Shown: positions 34,655 through 44,020, numbered from the stretch's first letter. The stretch: DNA of 48,067 bases from an uncultured Granulosicoccaceae bacterium (GCA_938007995.1 CALLLW010000018.1:1-48067), one strand, 5' to 3'. Made by a program: numbers and translations. Notes: generated by a model not told the origin, from the sequence alone.

Positions 34655-35755
34655 TTAATCCGTATCTGTTGTTTTCGAAGCAAGCTGCTCACTCTGTTCG
34701 ATATAGGCGAGCAGACTATCTTGCTCGGTTTTCTGATCAAACAAATACGCACTGAGTGCAGGAAAATTTTCCAGATCATTTATACCATAAAGTGGCTTGT
34801 TAACCCCTTGATGACAGGTAGAACAATTTAGTTTTGGTGCATCGCCCGTAGGCCCGAGTCGAGATGCGGGATATACCGGTTGCAGCGGTTCAAGGTAGTC
34901 AATGTTAAGTGATCGCGCCATTTCAAGACCGTGCCATGCGGTGACTCTGGCTGGAGTGCTCTGATCCCACTCACGAAATGCACGGCTGTTGTGGCAGTAC
35001 GTGCAGTTAACCCCGAGTGACTCGGACATATGTATCATCAGCGCATAGGTCGACTCGGTCTTGCCCATACTGGCTGTTTCACCAGTGGGTAAGGCAGTAC
35101 CCGACCGGACTTTGGCGTTGGCACCTGGTGTGTTTAACAGTGCTGTGAATGGATCATACGGCAGAGATGAATATCCCACCGAGGGCGAAGCCAGGTTCTG
35201 CCCCATACGACTGGCTGCAATGCCGCTGGTGTCTTTGAGTTCATTGCCTTTAAACCAGATGTAGTCCGGTACCGGCTTACCACGATGGCAGGTGTAGCAG
35301 GTTACGCCGGTGTCGGCGACATGGTCGGTCCAGTCAACATTAATGTGGCGCGTCATCTCCAGCATACGTCTTGCCACAACTTTGGTGTACACCGAATCTT
35401 CAGCCAGATTGGCGGGGTTATGACAGTAATTGCACCCTTGTTCAGGAGATACCCACTGCGTTATTGCAGTCATCAAGCCGATAAATTCAGCCACCCCCAG
35501 ATCACCGAGTACCTGCACATTCTGGTAGATCTCCCCGGCCTTAGGGCCGGGCACGACCGGAGCTGCCGGTAGTGGTGCCGACGGCTGATTTGCGTTTGCT
35601 ACTCTTTCGACGTCTTCCGGGTTATCGATCTGTGCCATTCCGGTGCCCCGGAACCCCTGCTGTTCCGAGTCCATCGGCGGCAGATCGCATGCGGCAACAC
35701 CAAGCGCCAACAGCAACAGCATTGTGTATTGAAATGTCTTACGTGTGCGGTTCAT
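34655..35755 (-). CDS. pufC: Photosynthetic reaction centre cytochrome c subunit
   Basis: 366 residues. The signal ends in a lipobox (GVAAC, lipid-anchored Cys23), so the protein is held on the periplasmic face. Four heme sites CxxCH start at Cys108 (CNYCH), Cys153 (CYTCH), Cys251 (CTYCH) and Cys311 (CSTCH), the full tetraheme set, with Met ligands in the preceding helices (RMLEMTRHIN, HGLEMARSLN). It passes electrons from soluble donors such as HiPIP to the oxidised special pair. The start is ATG 35755 with GAGG 9 nt upstream; an in-frame ATG at 35800 overlaps the pufM stop (TAATG) and would add 15 residues before the signal. Confidence 0.95.
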   Translation of the reverse strand: MNRTRKTFQYTMLLLLALGVAACDLPPMDSEQQGFRGTGMAQIDNPEDVERVANANQPSAPLPAAPVVPGPKAGEIYQNVQVLGDLGVAEFIGLMTAITQWVSPEQGCNYCHNPANLAEDSVYTKVVARRMLEMTRHINVDWTDHVADTGVTCYTCHRGKPVPDYIWFKGNELKDTSGIAASRMGQNLASPSVGYSSLPYDPFTALLNTPGANAKVRSGTALPTGETASMGKTESTYALMIHMSESLGVNCTYCHNSRAFREWDQSTPARVTAWHGLEMARSLNIDYLEPLQPVYPASRLGPTGDAPKLNCSTCHQGVNKPLYGINDLENFPALSAYLFDQKTEQDSLLAYIEQSEQLASKTTDTD

Positions 35756-35799
35756 TGTTTGCGCCTCGACCGTATGGTGCACATTGTGAGTCTTACACA

Positions 35800-36756
35800 T
35801 TAGCGAGCGGGATCGACCACACCGGTCGATGGATATGCAGGTGCAACACCGTGTTTAACTGCCCACAAATACCAGTTGTCTACCACGGTACCGCTCAACA
35901 AAATACCGATACCACCTGTAAGCGGACAAAGCACTGCAAACCACCAGGCCCACCGGTGCACCGATTCCATGGTGGCGTTAAATCCCATCGTCCAGCGCCA
36001 GAACAAGGCAGCACGTTCAGATGCGGTACCACGATCGACTATCTGTTCAATCTCTCGTTCACCGCCGTAACGACTGACGGCAAGTATCGTCGCGCCATGC
36101 ATACCGAACAACAACACTGATCCATATAAAAACACGATTGAGAGCATGTGGAACGGATTGTAAAACAGGTTGCCGTAGCGAATTGAAAAGGCAGCTGTCC
36201 AGTCAAGATGCGGGAATATGCCAAACGGTACGGCTTCGCTCCAGCTGCCCATTAACACAGGCCGTATAAACCCGAGCACCAGATACAACCAGATGGCCGC
36301 TGCAAAGGCCCAGGCGACATGCGTTCCCATGCGCAGCGCACGGGCCCGACGATATATTCTAAGCCACCACAACATGATAGAAGTGGTTAAAAAGAAACCC
36401 GCTAACAACCACCAGCCACCATCATGCATTGGTGGGATGCTTAAGCCATACTGCGGCGGTGGTGGTTCCAGTCCAAGCCAGAACAACTGCCGAACAAACT
36501 GCACCGGGCTCCAGTTGACAGACGCCAGCATGTTAAGACCGATGATTTCAAACGCTATAACACCGCAGGCAATCGACCAGAAGCCAAGCTTACCCAGATA
36601 AAAAGGCCCGAGCTGTCCGTTGCCAAGCTTCGCCAGCCAGTAGTTAAATTTAGGTTTTTTTAATCTACGCTGCGAGTTACCCGGGGGCAGTGCTACCCCG
36701 ACTTCACCGGGACCCACTACTGTGGTTTGGGTAAACAGATTTTTATATTCAGCCAT
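35800..36756 (-). CDS. pufM: Photosynthetic reaction centre M subunit
   Basis: 318 residues with five membrane helices. The N-terminus [20 protein letters not shown] is typical of PufM. The conserved core [20 protein letters not shown] and [20 protein letters not shown] carries the bacteriochlorophyll and iron His ligands, and the distal segment has [19 protein letters not shown]. With PufL it binds the special pair, bacteriopheophytins, quinones and iron. The C-terminus is short and lacks a PufX-like partner gene, in keeping with the presence of PufC. Start ATG 36756 follows the pufL stop by 32 bp. Confidence 0.96.
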   Translation of the reverse strand: MAEYKNLFTQTTVVGPGEVGVALPPGNSQRRLKKPKFNYWLAKLGNGQLGPFYLGKLGFWSIACGVIAFEIIGLNMLASVNWSPVQFVRQLFWLGLEPPPPQYGLSIPPMHDGGWWLLAGFFLTTSIMLWWLRIYRRARALRMGTHVAWAFAAAIWLYLVLGFIRPVLMGSWSEAVPFGIFPHLDWTAAFSIRYGNLFYNPFHMLSIVFLYGSVLLFGMHGATILAVSRYGGEREIEQIVDRGTASERAALFWRWTMGFNATMESVHRWAWWFAVLCPLTGGIGILLSGTVVDNWYLWAVKHGVAPAYPSTGVVDPAR

Positions 36757-36776
36757 GGTGGTTATTCCTAATCCGT

Positions 36777-36800
36777 TTAATGCCAGACTTAATGCCAGAC
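36777..36800. repeat. Two perfect 12-bp tandem repeats spanning the pufL stop codon
   Basis: TTAATGCCAGAC occurs at 36777-36788 and 36789-36800. On the coding strand the unit is GTCTGGCATTAA, the last four codons of pufL including its stop, copied once more after the stop. Confidence 0.85.
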
Positions 36801-37613
36801 CGGCAGTTCAAGCCACCAGCTCCACCACTCAGGCCATCCTTTGGTCCAGAACGGTCCACTGATAATGATGCAGACCGCACTCCAGAAGACTGCCGCGACT
36901 GCCAGAAAAACTCCAAGCCGGTGGATGCCGAGCGTACCGATTGAATAGCCAATGGCATCACGGAAGAAGGTATCTTCATACTCGGGCGTTTTAACCACCT
37001 CACCTTTAGGCGGATTAGTCGCAGAAAGAATTAATCCGCCATGCATTGACAATGCGAGTGTTGTGGTGAAAAAGAAGGTAATGGCCAACATGTGGGCCGG
37101 GTTGTAATGGAAATGCAGGTGCTGATAACCCACGTTAGACACCCAGTCCAGATGACTCAGTATGCCGTATGGAAAACCATGACCCCACGCACCCAGCAAC
37201 ACCGGGCGAATCACTACCAGTGAAACGTACGCAAAAATAGCCACCGCGAATGTTGCCGGTACGTGATAACCCATACCCAGTTTGCGGCAGATTTCTACCT
37301 CACGCAGCGCCCATGAAACAAACGCCCCCGTAGCGCAGATCGTGATGATTTGCCATAGCCCGCCTTCTGTCATCGGCGCCCAGCCTAAACCGTAACTCAA
37401 ATCTGGCGGTGCAATATTGATTTGCCAGATGTTCCAGGTGGGACCTATCGCCGCACCATAGACGATCAGAGCGGTTCCAATCACTGAGAAAAAAATGGTG
37501 GTTATACCGAAAAAGCCTACATAGAAAGGACCGACCCAAAAATCGAACAGGTCACCGCCCATGAGTGTGCCACCGCGCACACGGTACTTTTTTTCAAAAT
37601 TAAGCATCGGCAC
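36789..37613 (-). CDS. pufL: Photosynthetic reaction centre L subunit
   Basis: 274 residues with five membrane helices. Family landmarks: [20 protein letters not shown] at the N-terminus, [30 protein letters not shown], then [29 protein letters not shown] and the tryptophan-rich end [15 protein letters not shown]. It forms the active electron-transfer branch of the reaction centre. The start is GTG 37613: counted from there, the N-terminus aligns residue for residue with other PufL proteins, and GGAGG lies 8 nt upstream. An ATG two codons later is possible. A 189-bp gap with hairpins separates it from pufA. Confidence 0.95.
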   Translation of the reverse strand: MPMLNFEKKYRVRGGTLMGGDLFDFWVGPFYVGFFGITTIFFSVIGTALIVYGAAIGPTWNIWQINIAPPDLSYGLGWAPMTEGGLWQIITICATGAFVSWALREVEICRKLGMGYHVPATFAVAIFAYVSLVVIRPVLLGAWGHGFPYGILSHLDWVSNVGYQHLHFHYNPAHMLAITFFFTTTLALSMHGGLILSATNPPKGEVVKTPEYEDTFFRDAIGYSIGTLGIHRLGVFLAVAAVFWSAVCIIISGPFWTKGWPEWWSWWLELPVWH

Positions 37614-37695
37614 TGCGATGCCCTCCTTTATCTTTGTTCAACGGCTGATCCTGCTCTAATCCCGGGCTGATCTTGCAACTAGCTTCTAAAACGAT

Positions 37696-37711
37696 CCGGC
37701 CGCTCAGCCGG
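37696..37711 (-). other. Second hairpin in the pufA-pufL gap
   Basis: CCGGC (37696-37700) and GCCGG (37707-37711) around a 6-nt loop. It lies downstream of the larger hairpin on the puf message and may add protection or pausing. Confidence 0.45.
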
Positions 37712-37768
37712 TCGCTTACAGAAACCAAAGCACAGCCGTGGTTGACCTTACGTCAAAAGCAATAACTC

Positions 37769-37794
37769 GTGCCATGGATACAATTCCATGGCAC
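37769..37794 (-). other. Intercistronic hairpin between pufA and pufL
   Basis: GTGCCATGGA and TCCATGGCAC form a perfect 10-bp stem with a 6-nt loop, 8 bp after the pufA stop. No U-run follows. In Rhodobacter such structures stabilise the pufBA segment so that LH1 proteins outnumber reaction-centre proteins; the same position here implies the same role. Confidence 0.8.
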
Positions 37795-37802
37795 AGTCAG
37801 GC

Positions 37803-38012
37803 TTACACGAAACGCTGGAATTCAACTGTATTGATTTGATGATCCATGTTCATGGATGTACTGCTCGTCGCAGCCGGTCGAGGCCCATCCAACCAGTTGA
37901 AGCGGTTAGTGCTCAACAGAATAAAATGGATCACGATTGCCAGTGCAAAAAGAAATGTTGCCAGTGCTATCAGTGATCTCGCCGGATCAAATATCTGCCA
38001 TAGTCGCCACAT
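37803..38012 (-). CDS. pufA: Light-harvesting LH1 alpha polypeptide
   Basis: 69 residues. [14 protein letters not shown] is the typical cytoplasmic start, followed by one membrane helix (about 14-34) with the bacteriochlorophyll ligand His29 in [10 protein letters not shown], and the conserved FNWL (38-41) on the periplasmic side. The tail after FNWL is 28 residues, longer than in many LH1 alpha chains. The start is ATG 38012; GGAG lies 9 nt upstream, inside the end of pufB. A TTG five codons earlier is not needed. Only 4 bp separate it from pufB, so the pair is translated together. Confidence 0.94.
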   Translation of the reverse strand: MWRLWQIFDPARSLIALATFLFALAIVIHFILLSTNRFNWLDGPRPAATSSTSMNMDHQINTVEFQRFV

Positions 38013-38016
38013 AGGG

Positions 38017-38286
38017 TTATGCTCCAATCAGCGTTGTAAGTGTTGATACCTGTGCCAGCACTGTTGTTGCCAGCGGGTCTGCAAGGTAATCGGGCATTAC
38101 ATCCAGTGATGACGTATAGCCCTCAGGGCCCGGTAACCACGGTCGCCATGACCACACCAGAAAATGCGCAATGATCGCAATCAGCGTAAAGATAAAAAAA
38201 CCTTTCATGAATAGCGCATGAAACTCCTGCGCCTCCTGATCAGTCAGTCCACTCAGTGAACCGACTTCGTGGTTTGATTCAGTCAC
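38017..38286 (-). CDS. pufB: Light-harvesting LH1 beta polypeptide with long C-terminal extension
   Basis: 89 residues, against about 45-55 usual. The core is standard: [19 protein letters not shown] with His23, a membrane helix, the bacteriochlorophyll ligand His41 and WSWRPWL ending at residue 51. Then 38 further residues follow ([20 protein letters not shown] and a mildly hydrophobic end [16 protein letters not shown]), placed on the periplasmic side. The reading frame is clean and its last codons contain the pufA ribosome binding site, so the extension is not an artefact of a missed stop. Start is GTG 38286 with AGAGGAG 9 nt upstream. Confidence 0.93.
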   Translation of the reverse strand: MTESNHEVGSLSGLTDQEAQEFHALFMKGFFIFTLIAIIAHFLVWSWRPWLPGPEGYTSSLDVMPDYLADPLATTVLAQVSTLTTLIGA

Positions 38287-38337
38287 TCTTTATAACTCCT
38301 CTGCTTATGGGTTGCTGCAATGGTTAATCAGTTAAAA

Positions 38338-38556
38338 CTAAAAGGCCATAAAGGCCATGGGTACTGCAGAATCAGTAAGCTCACGCGCTTCTCGAATCAC
38401 TGTAAATATGTTTTTATCCCGCCGCCATTTTGACCAGCTGGTTGGAAACAATCGAACCGCAGTTATCGCAATCACCAGCACCAAAAACGAAACCAACCAA
38501 AAGAACCGATACTCGGTAGCAGCTGCCCGCGCTCTGTTGTGATTATTCTCAATCAT
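38338..38556 (-). CDS. PufQ-like small membrane protein
   Basis: 72 residues with one membrane helix (about 17-36, YRFFWLVSFLVLVIAITAV), a basic stretch SKWRRDK, and an end IREARELTDSAVPMAFMAF. The gene lies between bchZ and pufB, exactly where pufQ sits in Rhodobacter, and the layout (short N-terminus, one helix, then a Arg-Glu-Ala-rich motif) is PufQ-like. PufQ assists bacteriochlorophyll synthesis or delivery by an unclear mechanism. Similarity is by eye and length only, so no gene symbol is given. AGAGGA lies 7 nt before ATG 38556. Confidence 0.65.
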   Translation of the reverse strand: MIENNHNRARAAATEYRFFWLVSFLVLVIAITAVRLFPTSWSKWRRDKNIFTVIREARELTDSAVPMAFMAF

Positions 38557-38615
38557 GTTGCTGTCCTCTCGTTGTGATACCAGGTTAAATGCCTGATTTT
38601 TATCCGGTGGCGCAG

Positions 38616-40187
38616 TTACTCTGCCGTCACCTTTTGTGATTCTTTTTTCTGTTGGTTCTTTGTTTTACTATTTAATTCGGTTTGATCAGCTCTTGTGCTG
38701 CCAGCTTTTTGTTCAGCTGTACCTTTCACAGAAACTTTGCTAGCTGCCGGAGCTACACCCTGTAATTCATTGGCACCTTGAACATCACCTAATGAAACAC
38801 TGGTATGTTTTAATTTTCTGGCAGCCAGCTCCGAGGCATCACGCAGTTTTTTGGCTGCAGAAATACGCACCAGCACAGGCTGCTGGTCAATGATTTTGTC
38901 AAAGTACGCTTGCGCATCACTGTCCCACGAAAGGTCAGAGACAGCTCGTGCAGGAGTTGCGCTGACCGCATCCATTTGTGAAGTCTTGGGCAGAATGCCA
39001 AACAAGGCATCAAACAAGGCATTACAGATTTCCTGCACCAGATAAGTCGCACCGCTGTAACCCATAAACGGTGTGCCGGTGTGGCGGCGGATAATCGCAC
39101 CGGGCAGTGATGCCGGTATATAAACAGAAGGCGCGTCCATCTCACCCAGATAAATGCGCTCGTTAACACTGCCAAAAACAATTAACGGTGGATTGGCCTT
39201 GATACTGTCCTGCACGGAAAAGTTATCAGTCTTTTTACCGGCACAGCGCGAATAGGCAAAGTGACATGGCATGCCAAGTTCATTCTCTAAAAAGTTGCGC
39301 ACACCACGGCTATAGGTATCCGTGCTGACAATGCCAAAGCTTGCAGTCGCGAAGAAGTCCTGCGTTACTGAACGCCATAAATCCCAGATGGGCTTAATGG
39401 TTGTGTGTTTCTCATGCTCGATAAACGGCTCACTATCCAGCTCAAGCAGTTCACCGAGTTGCGTTAAAAATTTGGTCGTGCTGTCAAGCCCGATCGGTGC
39501 CTGCAGATAGGGCCGTTCCAGTGCTTCGCACAACTGCCGTCCGTATTCGCGGTATAGGCAAATGTTGACATCAGCATTAGCCAGTTTGGGAATATCCTGC
39601 AGATGAGAACCCAGTGGAAACACCATATTGATCTCGGCACCCAGGCCTTCTACCAGCCTTCGAATCTCCGCAAGATCTGACGGTGTATTGAAGTAGCCAT
39701 AACCCGGACCAATAATGTTCACACGTGGCTTTTCACCTTCACGTCGCTTACGCGGCTTAATACGTTTGGTGCCATATTGTGACCACAACCAGTAGAGCGC
39801 CCGGTCTGCGGTCTGCCATTGATCTTCATCGATGGTACGCGGTAAAAAACGCTGTATGCTGGTGCCCTCCGGAGTAACACCACCACCGATCATCTCGGCA
39901 ATGGAACCTGTAACCACCACACTGGGTAAATCCGGATCAAGCATTTTATGCGCACGGGCCATCGCAGCTTCAGTACCATCCTGCCCAAGCTCTTCTTCAC
40001 CCAGACCGGTGACCACAATCGGCAACTCATGAGGTGGCAGTGCATCGGTGTAGTGCAGTACGGACGTGACCGGTAAGTTCTCACAGCCAACGGGCCCGTC
40101 GATAATCACCTGCAGACCTTTAACAGCGGTGAACATATACACCGCACCCCAGTAACCACCGGCGCGATCATGATCGGTAATCAACAT
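38616..40187 (-). CDS. bchZ: Chlorophyllide a reductase subunit Z
   Basis: 523 residues. The nitrogenase-like fold starts with [20 protein letters not shown] and has the cluster-ligand region [13 protein letters not shown], then [16 protein letters not shown] and [14 protein letters not shown]. With BchX and BchY it reduces ring B of chlorophyllide a, committing the pigment to bacteriochlorophyll. The last 65 residues or so are polar, rich in Lys, Ser and Gln, and unlike the family core, which ends near residue 455. The start overlaps the bchY stop (TGATG sharing the A at 40187). The pufQ-like gene follows after 59 bp. Confidence 0.95.
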   Translation of the reverse strand: MLITDHDRAGGYWGAVYMFTAVKGLQVIIDGPVGCENLPVTSVLHYTDALPPHELPIVVTGLGEEELGQDGTEAAMARAHKMLDPDLPSVVVTGSIAEMIGGGVTPEGTSIQRFLPRTIDEDQWQTADRALYWLWSQYGTKRIKPRKRREGEKPRVNIIGPGYGYFNTPSDLAEIRRLVEGLGAEINMVFPLGSHLQDIPKLANADVNICLYREYGRQLCEALERPYLQAPIGLDSTTKFLTQLGELLELDSEPFIEHEKHTTIKPIWDLWRSVTQDFFATASFGIVSTDTYSRGVRNFLENELGMPCHFAYSRCAGKKTDNFSVQDSIKANPPLIVFGSVNERIYLGEMDAPSVYIPASLPGAIIRRHTGTPFMGYSGATYLVQEICNALFDALFGILPKTSQMDAVSATPARAVSDLSWDSDAQAYFDKIIDQQPVLVRISAAKKLRDASELAARKLKHTSVSLGDVQGANELQGVAPAASKVSVKGTAEQKAGSTRADQTELNSKTKNQQKKESQKVTAE

Positions 40188-41860
40188 CAGATCGCCTCCT
40201 CGACATTTTTTTGTTGTTCCTGCTTCAGACGCTTGCGCCGCATGGTTTCTTTAAATTTGGGGCGGTCAACCGGTACAGACTCCCAGACACCGGCGGCGTG
40301 CTCGGTACCGACACCTGCAAAAAACTGCTGCATATTGTTGTGACGTTCAACACCTGCTACCGCACCGTTGATAACCTGTGCCAGTGAACCCGCTCCAGCC
40401 ACACCCATTAACGGTCGGGCAGAGATCAGGTTGGTAAAGTACAGCGCCGGTGTGGCATTCTCTTTGGCTTTTTGTACGATTGGTGTGGTGCCAATGGCAA
40501 GATCCGGTTTAAAGGTTTGCATGGCGTAAACATCGTCTTCCAACGATGCTCTGAAATTCACAATAACGTCGCGCGCCTCAAGCCACTGCCGGTCTGCATC
40601 CGAGTAAGGGGTTTGCGGGCAAGCGGTACCTACGTAAGGCACATCAGCGCCACTTTCTATCAGAAGCCTGGCAACCAGTAACTCAGAACCTTCATAACCA
40701 GATAAGGTAATGCGATGTTTTATCGGTGCGTTTGCAAGAGCCGCACGAATCATCTGGACTGATTGATCTTTAACCGCACCGAGCTTTTTGTCGGAGACAG
40801 GTATCTGCTTTGCCAGTTCAGTTAACCAGTCAACTGTACCGTCTACTCCGACTGGTGCCGACCCAAAAACGCTTTTACCGGCAAGTTCAAATTCACGAAT
40901 CGAGGCCGTATAAAACGGATGGATGGCTGCCACGGCACCGCAGTCAAGTGCGGTGTAAAGCTCGCGCCATTCACGCGTGGGAACAGTGCTGCCTACCTTG
41001 ATACCCAACGGTTCAACCATCTTTTGAATGATCATCGGGTCTGCCGGAAACATCTCACCCAACAAGGTAATTGATGGAATATCGTTCTGTGTTTTATCCG
41101 GCTGCTTTCCTTCCGGCGCCTGCACGGGTCCTGCCTGTACTTCTTCACGCGCATACTTGAGCATCGCGCCGGCCAGCACATCTTTTGCCTCTGCGTGAGT
41201 CGGTACGCCAAAGCCAGGTACATCAATGCCAATCACTCTGACGCCATTGATCTCTTCCGGTAACAATCGTAGTGGTACACCGGAGGCTGTCGGTACGCAC
41301 AGGTTGGTAACGACTATGGTATCGAAGCGCTCAGGGTCTGCCATGTCGTGCACGGCTTCGCGAATGTCTTCAAACAACTTACCTGTTACCAGTGTTTCTG
41401 AATTAAACGGCACATAACCAACGCTGCGACGTGCGCCATAAAAGTGTGAGGTAAACGTCAGCCCGTACACACAGCATGCTGAGCCAGATAATATCGTTGC
41501 AGTACGCTTCATGCGCAACCCCACACGCAGCGAACCAAATGCCGGACACATGCTTTGCGGCTGATCGTGGGGGCCGAGTGGATAGTCTTTGGCGTAGCGA
41601 TCAAGTACCGATGACGTGACGGCGTTGTCGTCAGCCTGCGCACGAATAGTTTGACTGTGACAGTTACCACTCTGCTCTGCGGTTTGAGCGTCTTTTGCTT
41701 GTGCCGGCGTTAGCTGTGATTCAAGGTCAGTGGTTAATTCTGCGGCAAGTGCAGGCATATCAACAGACTGTTGTGACAGCTGGCTTTTGCGCACCGCATG
41801 CATCGGTTGTGCATCCGGCTTGTTCGGCGCTGCAGGTTGAGGCGGGCTGATAACAGTCAT
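40187..41860 (-). CDS. bchY: Chlorophyllide a reductase subunit Y
   Basis: 557 residues. The conserved part begins near residue 100 ([19 protein letters not shown], then [14 protein letters not shown]) and holds the cysteines that ligate the shared [4Fe-4S] cluster, including the Cys of [11 protein letters not shown]. It forms the catalytic component with BchZ. The first 95 residues are Gln/Ala-rich and without family likeness, a long N-terminal extension. The start is ATG 41860, 4 bp after the bchX stop; a frame open to 41929 would overlap bchX by 65 bp and is less likely. Confidence 0.94.
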   Translation of the reverse strand: MTVISPPQPAAPNKPDAQPMHAVRKSQLSQQSVDMPALAAELTTDLESQLTPAQAKDAQTAEQSGNCHSQTIRAQADDNAVTSSVLDRYAKDYPLGPHDQPQSMCPAFGSLRVGLRMKRTATILSGSACCVYGLTFTSHFYGARRSVGYVPFNSETLVTGKLFEDIREAVHDMADPERFDTIVVTNLCVPTASGVPLRLLPEEINGVRVIGIDVPGFGVPTHAEAKDVLAGAMLKYAREEVQAGPVQAPEGKQPDKTQNDIPSITLLGEMFPADPMIIQKMVEPLGIKVGSTVPTREWRELYTALDCGAVAAIHPFYTASIREFELAGKSVFGSAPVGVDGTVDWLTELAKQIPVSDKKLGAVKDQSVQMIRAALANAPIKHRITLSGYEGSELLVARLLIESGADVPYVGTACPQTPYSDADRQWLEARDVIVNFRASLEDDVYAMQTFKPDLAIGTTPIVQKAKENATPALYFTNLISARPLMGVAGAGSLAQVINGAVAGVERHNNMQQFFAGVGTEHAAGVWESVPVDRPKFKETMRRKRLKQEQQKNVEEAI

Positions 41861-41864
41861 CAGG

Positions 41865-42902
41865 TTATACCGCTTCGTAGATGACTTCAAGCGATGGCTT
41901 GGTAAAACTGTTGGCAGCACAAAGCTCATCTATGGTGGCAGGTTCCAGCACTACATCGCGACCAACGGCCTCAGCTGAAAACAAACCGAGCAACTCATCT
42001 TGCGTAAGTGTTTTTGGCAGTACCGGCGGTGCCGTGGCAACCTGTAACGACAAAGCCTCAAACAACGGCCCCCACTCGCTATCCGGATGCCCGACTATCT
42101 GATAGTTGGCACTCTTGCGACGAATATCTTCATCAGCCGGTATGGCAGATAACACAGGTATCCCTGCAGCCTCGGCAAATGCTGTTGCTTCACCTGTGCC
42201 GTCATCCTTGTTGATCACCATACCGGCGACACCGACATTGCCACCTAGCTTGCGAAAATATTCAACCGCCGAACAAACGTTATTGGCCACATACAATGAC
42301 TGCAAATCATTGGAGCCAACAACGATTACTTTCTGACACATGTCACGCGCGATAGGTAAGCCGAAGCCACCACAGACTACGTCACCCAGAAAATCCAGTA
42401 ACACATAGTCAAAATCCCACTCATGAAAGCCGAGCTTCTCAAGCAATTCAAAGCCGTGAATAATGCCTCGACCGCCACAGCCACGACCAACTTCCGGGCC
42501 ACCGAGCTCCATCGCATAAACACCGTCACGCTTAAAACAGACATCGCCGATGGCGACTTCCTCACCAGCAAGTTTTTTAGCTGACGATGTTTGAATGATC
42601 GTCGGGCAGGCTCGACCACCAAAAAGTAATGATGTGGTATCACTCTTTGGATCGCAGCCAATCAGTAAAACCTTCTTACCGAGCTGAGCCATCATGTAAG
42701 ACAGGTTGGACAGGGTAAAACTTTTGCCGATACCGCCTTTGCCATAGATCGCGATAACTTGTGTTTCTTTAGTCACCTTGCCAGTCGCCACGGCATCAGG
42801 CTCTATTTTGGCCTCGTTGCGCAGCGCTTCGGTTTGCGACAACCCGACAGGAGACTTCATTTGTACCATCGGTGCTTCGGTAACGTTCTTATTTGTACTC
42901 AT
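41865..42902 (-). CDS. bchX: Chlorophyllide a reductase iron protein subunit X
   Basis: 345 residues, a NifH-like ATPase. The P-loop GKGGIGKS is at 54-61, the switch region GCDPKSDTT follows, and the two cluster cysteines lie in EVGRGCGGRG and DVVCGGFGLP. It feeds electrons to BchYZ with ATP hydrolysis. The start is ATG 42902, backed by GGAGGGAAG 4-12 nt upstream; the frame continues to 42938 without support. Its ATG overlaps the bchC stop (ATGA), so the two are coupled. Confidence 0.95.
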   Translation of the reverse strand: MSTNKNVTEAPMVQMKSPVGLSQTEALRNEAKIEPDAVATGKVTKETQVIAIYGKGGIGKSFTLSNLSYMMAQLGKKVLLIGCDPKSDTTSLLFGGRACPTIIQTSSAKKLAGEEVAIGDVCFKRDGVYAMELGGPEVGRGCGGRGIIHGFELLEKLGFHEWDFDYVLLDFLGDVVCGGFGLPIARDMCQKVIVVGSNDLQSLYVANNVCSAVEYFRKLGGNVGVAGMVINKDDGTGEATAFAEAAGIPVLSAIPADEDIRRKSANYQIVGHPDSEWGPLFEALSLQVATAPPVLPKTLTQDELLGLFSAEAVGRDVVLEPATIDELCAANSFTKPSLEVIYEAV

Positions 42903-43942
42903 TGAACTTCCCTCCAATCGAGCGCCATCTTCAGGCACTCATCATCGCGAAACGCTTGTTCGTAGGCTGCCGATGCCTGAGTGGCCGGCAGTGTGTGACT
43001 AATGAGTCCCGCCAGGGACAAATTGTTTTTACTGATAAGATCGGTAACAGACTGCATGTCTGCCGGTGTCCATTCTGCTGCGACCTGTATACGGACTTCA
43101 CGCATAAACGCATCAACAAAATTAAAAGACAACGGTTGACGGTAGAACCCTGCGAGTAACACTTCAGGTGGTGGACTTGCGGCTGTGCGCTTTTGTAATC
43201 TGGGTAATGTCTGATGCAATATGTTGCTGTCGCCACTGACATCCATAATGTGCTGATAGTCTTTTCTGTCATCAGCCTCTGGATGAATAACTCGATAGTT
43301 ATCCAGTGAACTACCAGCAGAGTTGGCAGACACACTACGTTCGGGCAGCTGCATTCTGGCTGAGTTAATTTCCCAAACCGTTGGCAGCTGATAACCCAGC
43401 GCTGCACACAAACGCATCACCAGACGACCAAGAATGCCGTGGCCAATTAAAAGATCCGGCACGGCTGGTTTTGCTAAATCGATATGCAGCGCATGGTGCG
43501 CTGTCGCTGCGAGTGCCAGCAATAAACCCTGATCACCCAGCTCGCGTTCAATGGGCAGGGCTTTGTCTGCAGGGACTATTAATGTAGATGCGGCGCTGCC
43601 AAACAGGTTATGCACTGCTGGAAAGCTGTGGGAGCCGCCGACAAAAACAAACTCACCCACTTCTCGATTACACGCGCTACCGACGGACGCTACTGTGCCG
43701 ACAGCCTCGTAGCCTGGCACCAGCGGATAACCCATGCCGGGGAAGTCAGGCATTTCACCGTCCCACAACAATCGTTCGGTACCGGTGCTGATACCGGTGG
43801 CCGTTACATCGACCACCAGATCTGTATTAGATGGCTCAACTAAATTGAGGGATTGAACAGACAGTTGACCGGGCGCTTCAAAAACTACCGCATTTGCTGC
43901 AGAGGGGGGTGTTGCATGCCGTCTCACTGTGACGCTACCCAT
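42899..43942 (-). CDS. bchC: 3-hydroxyethyl bacteriochlorophyllide a dehydrogenase
   Basis: 347 residues of the zinc-type alcohol dehydrogenase fold. Landmarks: TGISTGTERLLWDGEMPDFP, GMGYPLVPGYEAVGTV, and LLIGHGILGRLVMRL at the nucleotide-binding site. BchC oxidises the 3-hydroxyethyl group to the acetyl group of bacteriochlorophyll a. Start is ATG 43942. It is the first gene of the bchC-to-crtI run and has its own promoter and a PpsR/CrtJ-type site in the 112-bp gap after crtE. Confidence 0.94.
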   Translation of the reverse strand: MGSVTVRRHATPPSAANAVVFEAPGQLSVQSLNLVEPSNTDLVVDVTATGISTGTERLLWDGEMPDFPGMGYPLVPGYEAVGTVASVGSACNREVGEFVFVGGSHSFPAVHNLFGSAASTLIVPADKALPIERELGDQGLLLALAATAHHALHIDLAKPAVPDLLIGHGILGRLVMRLCAALGYQLPTVWEINSARMQLPERSVSANSAGSSLDNYRVIHPEADDRKDYQHIMDVSGDSNILHQTLPRLQKRTAASPPPEVLLAGFYRQPLSFNFVDAFMREVRIQVAAEWTPADMQSVTDLISKNNLSLAGLISHTLPATQASAAYEQAFRDDECLKMALDWREVQ

Positions 43943-43971
43943 GGATGTTCTGTTCTTCCGAAGACAAGCTC

Positions 43972-44000
43972 ATTATTTTCTTTCCGCTGCCGATAGTCAA
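43972..44000 (-). promoter_or_regulatory. Promoter of the bchC operon
   Basis: On the minus strand TTGACT (44000-43995) is followed after exactly 17 bp by AATAAT (43977-43972), about 30 bp before the bchC ATG. Five of six bases match at each element. Confidence 0.6.
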
Positions 44001-44020
44001 CTATTATTGACATTTTTGTA

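Noticed and set aside
38017..38135. PufB extension as a frameshift artefact
   Set aside because: The frame ends 4 bp before pufA with the pufA ribosome binding site inside it, so the arrangement is consistent without any sequencing error.
41861..41929. Longer BchY start overlapping bchX
   Set aside because: ATG 41860 directly follows the bchX stop and the extra residues show no conservation pattern.
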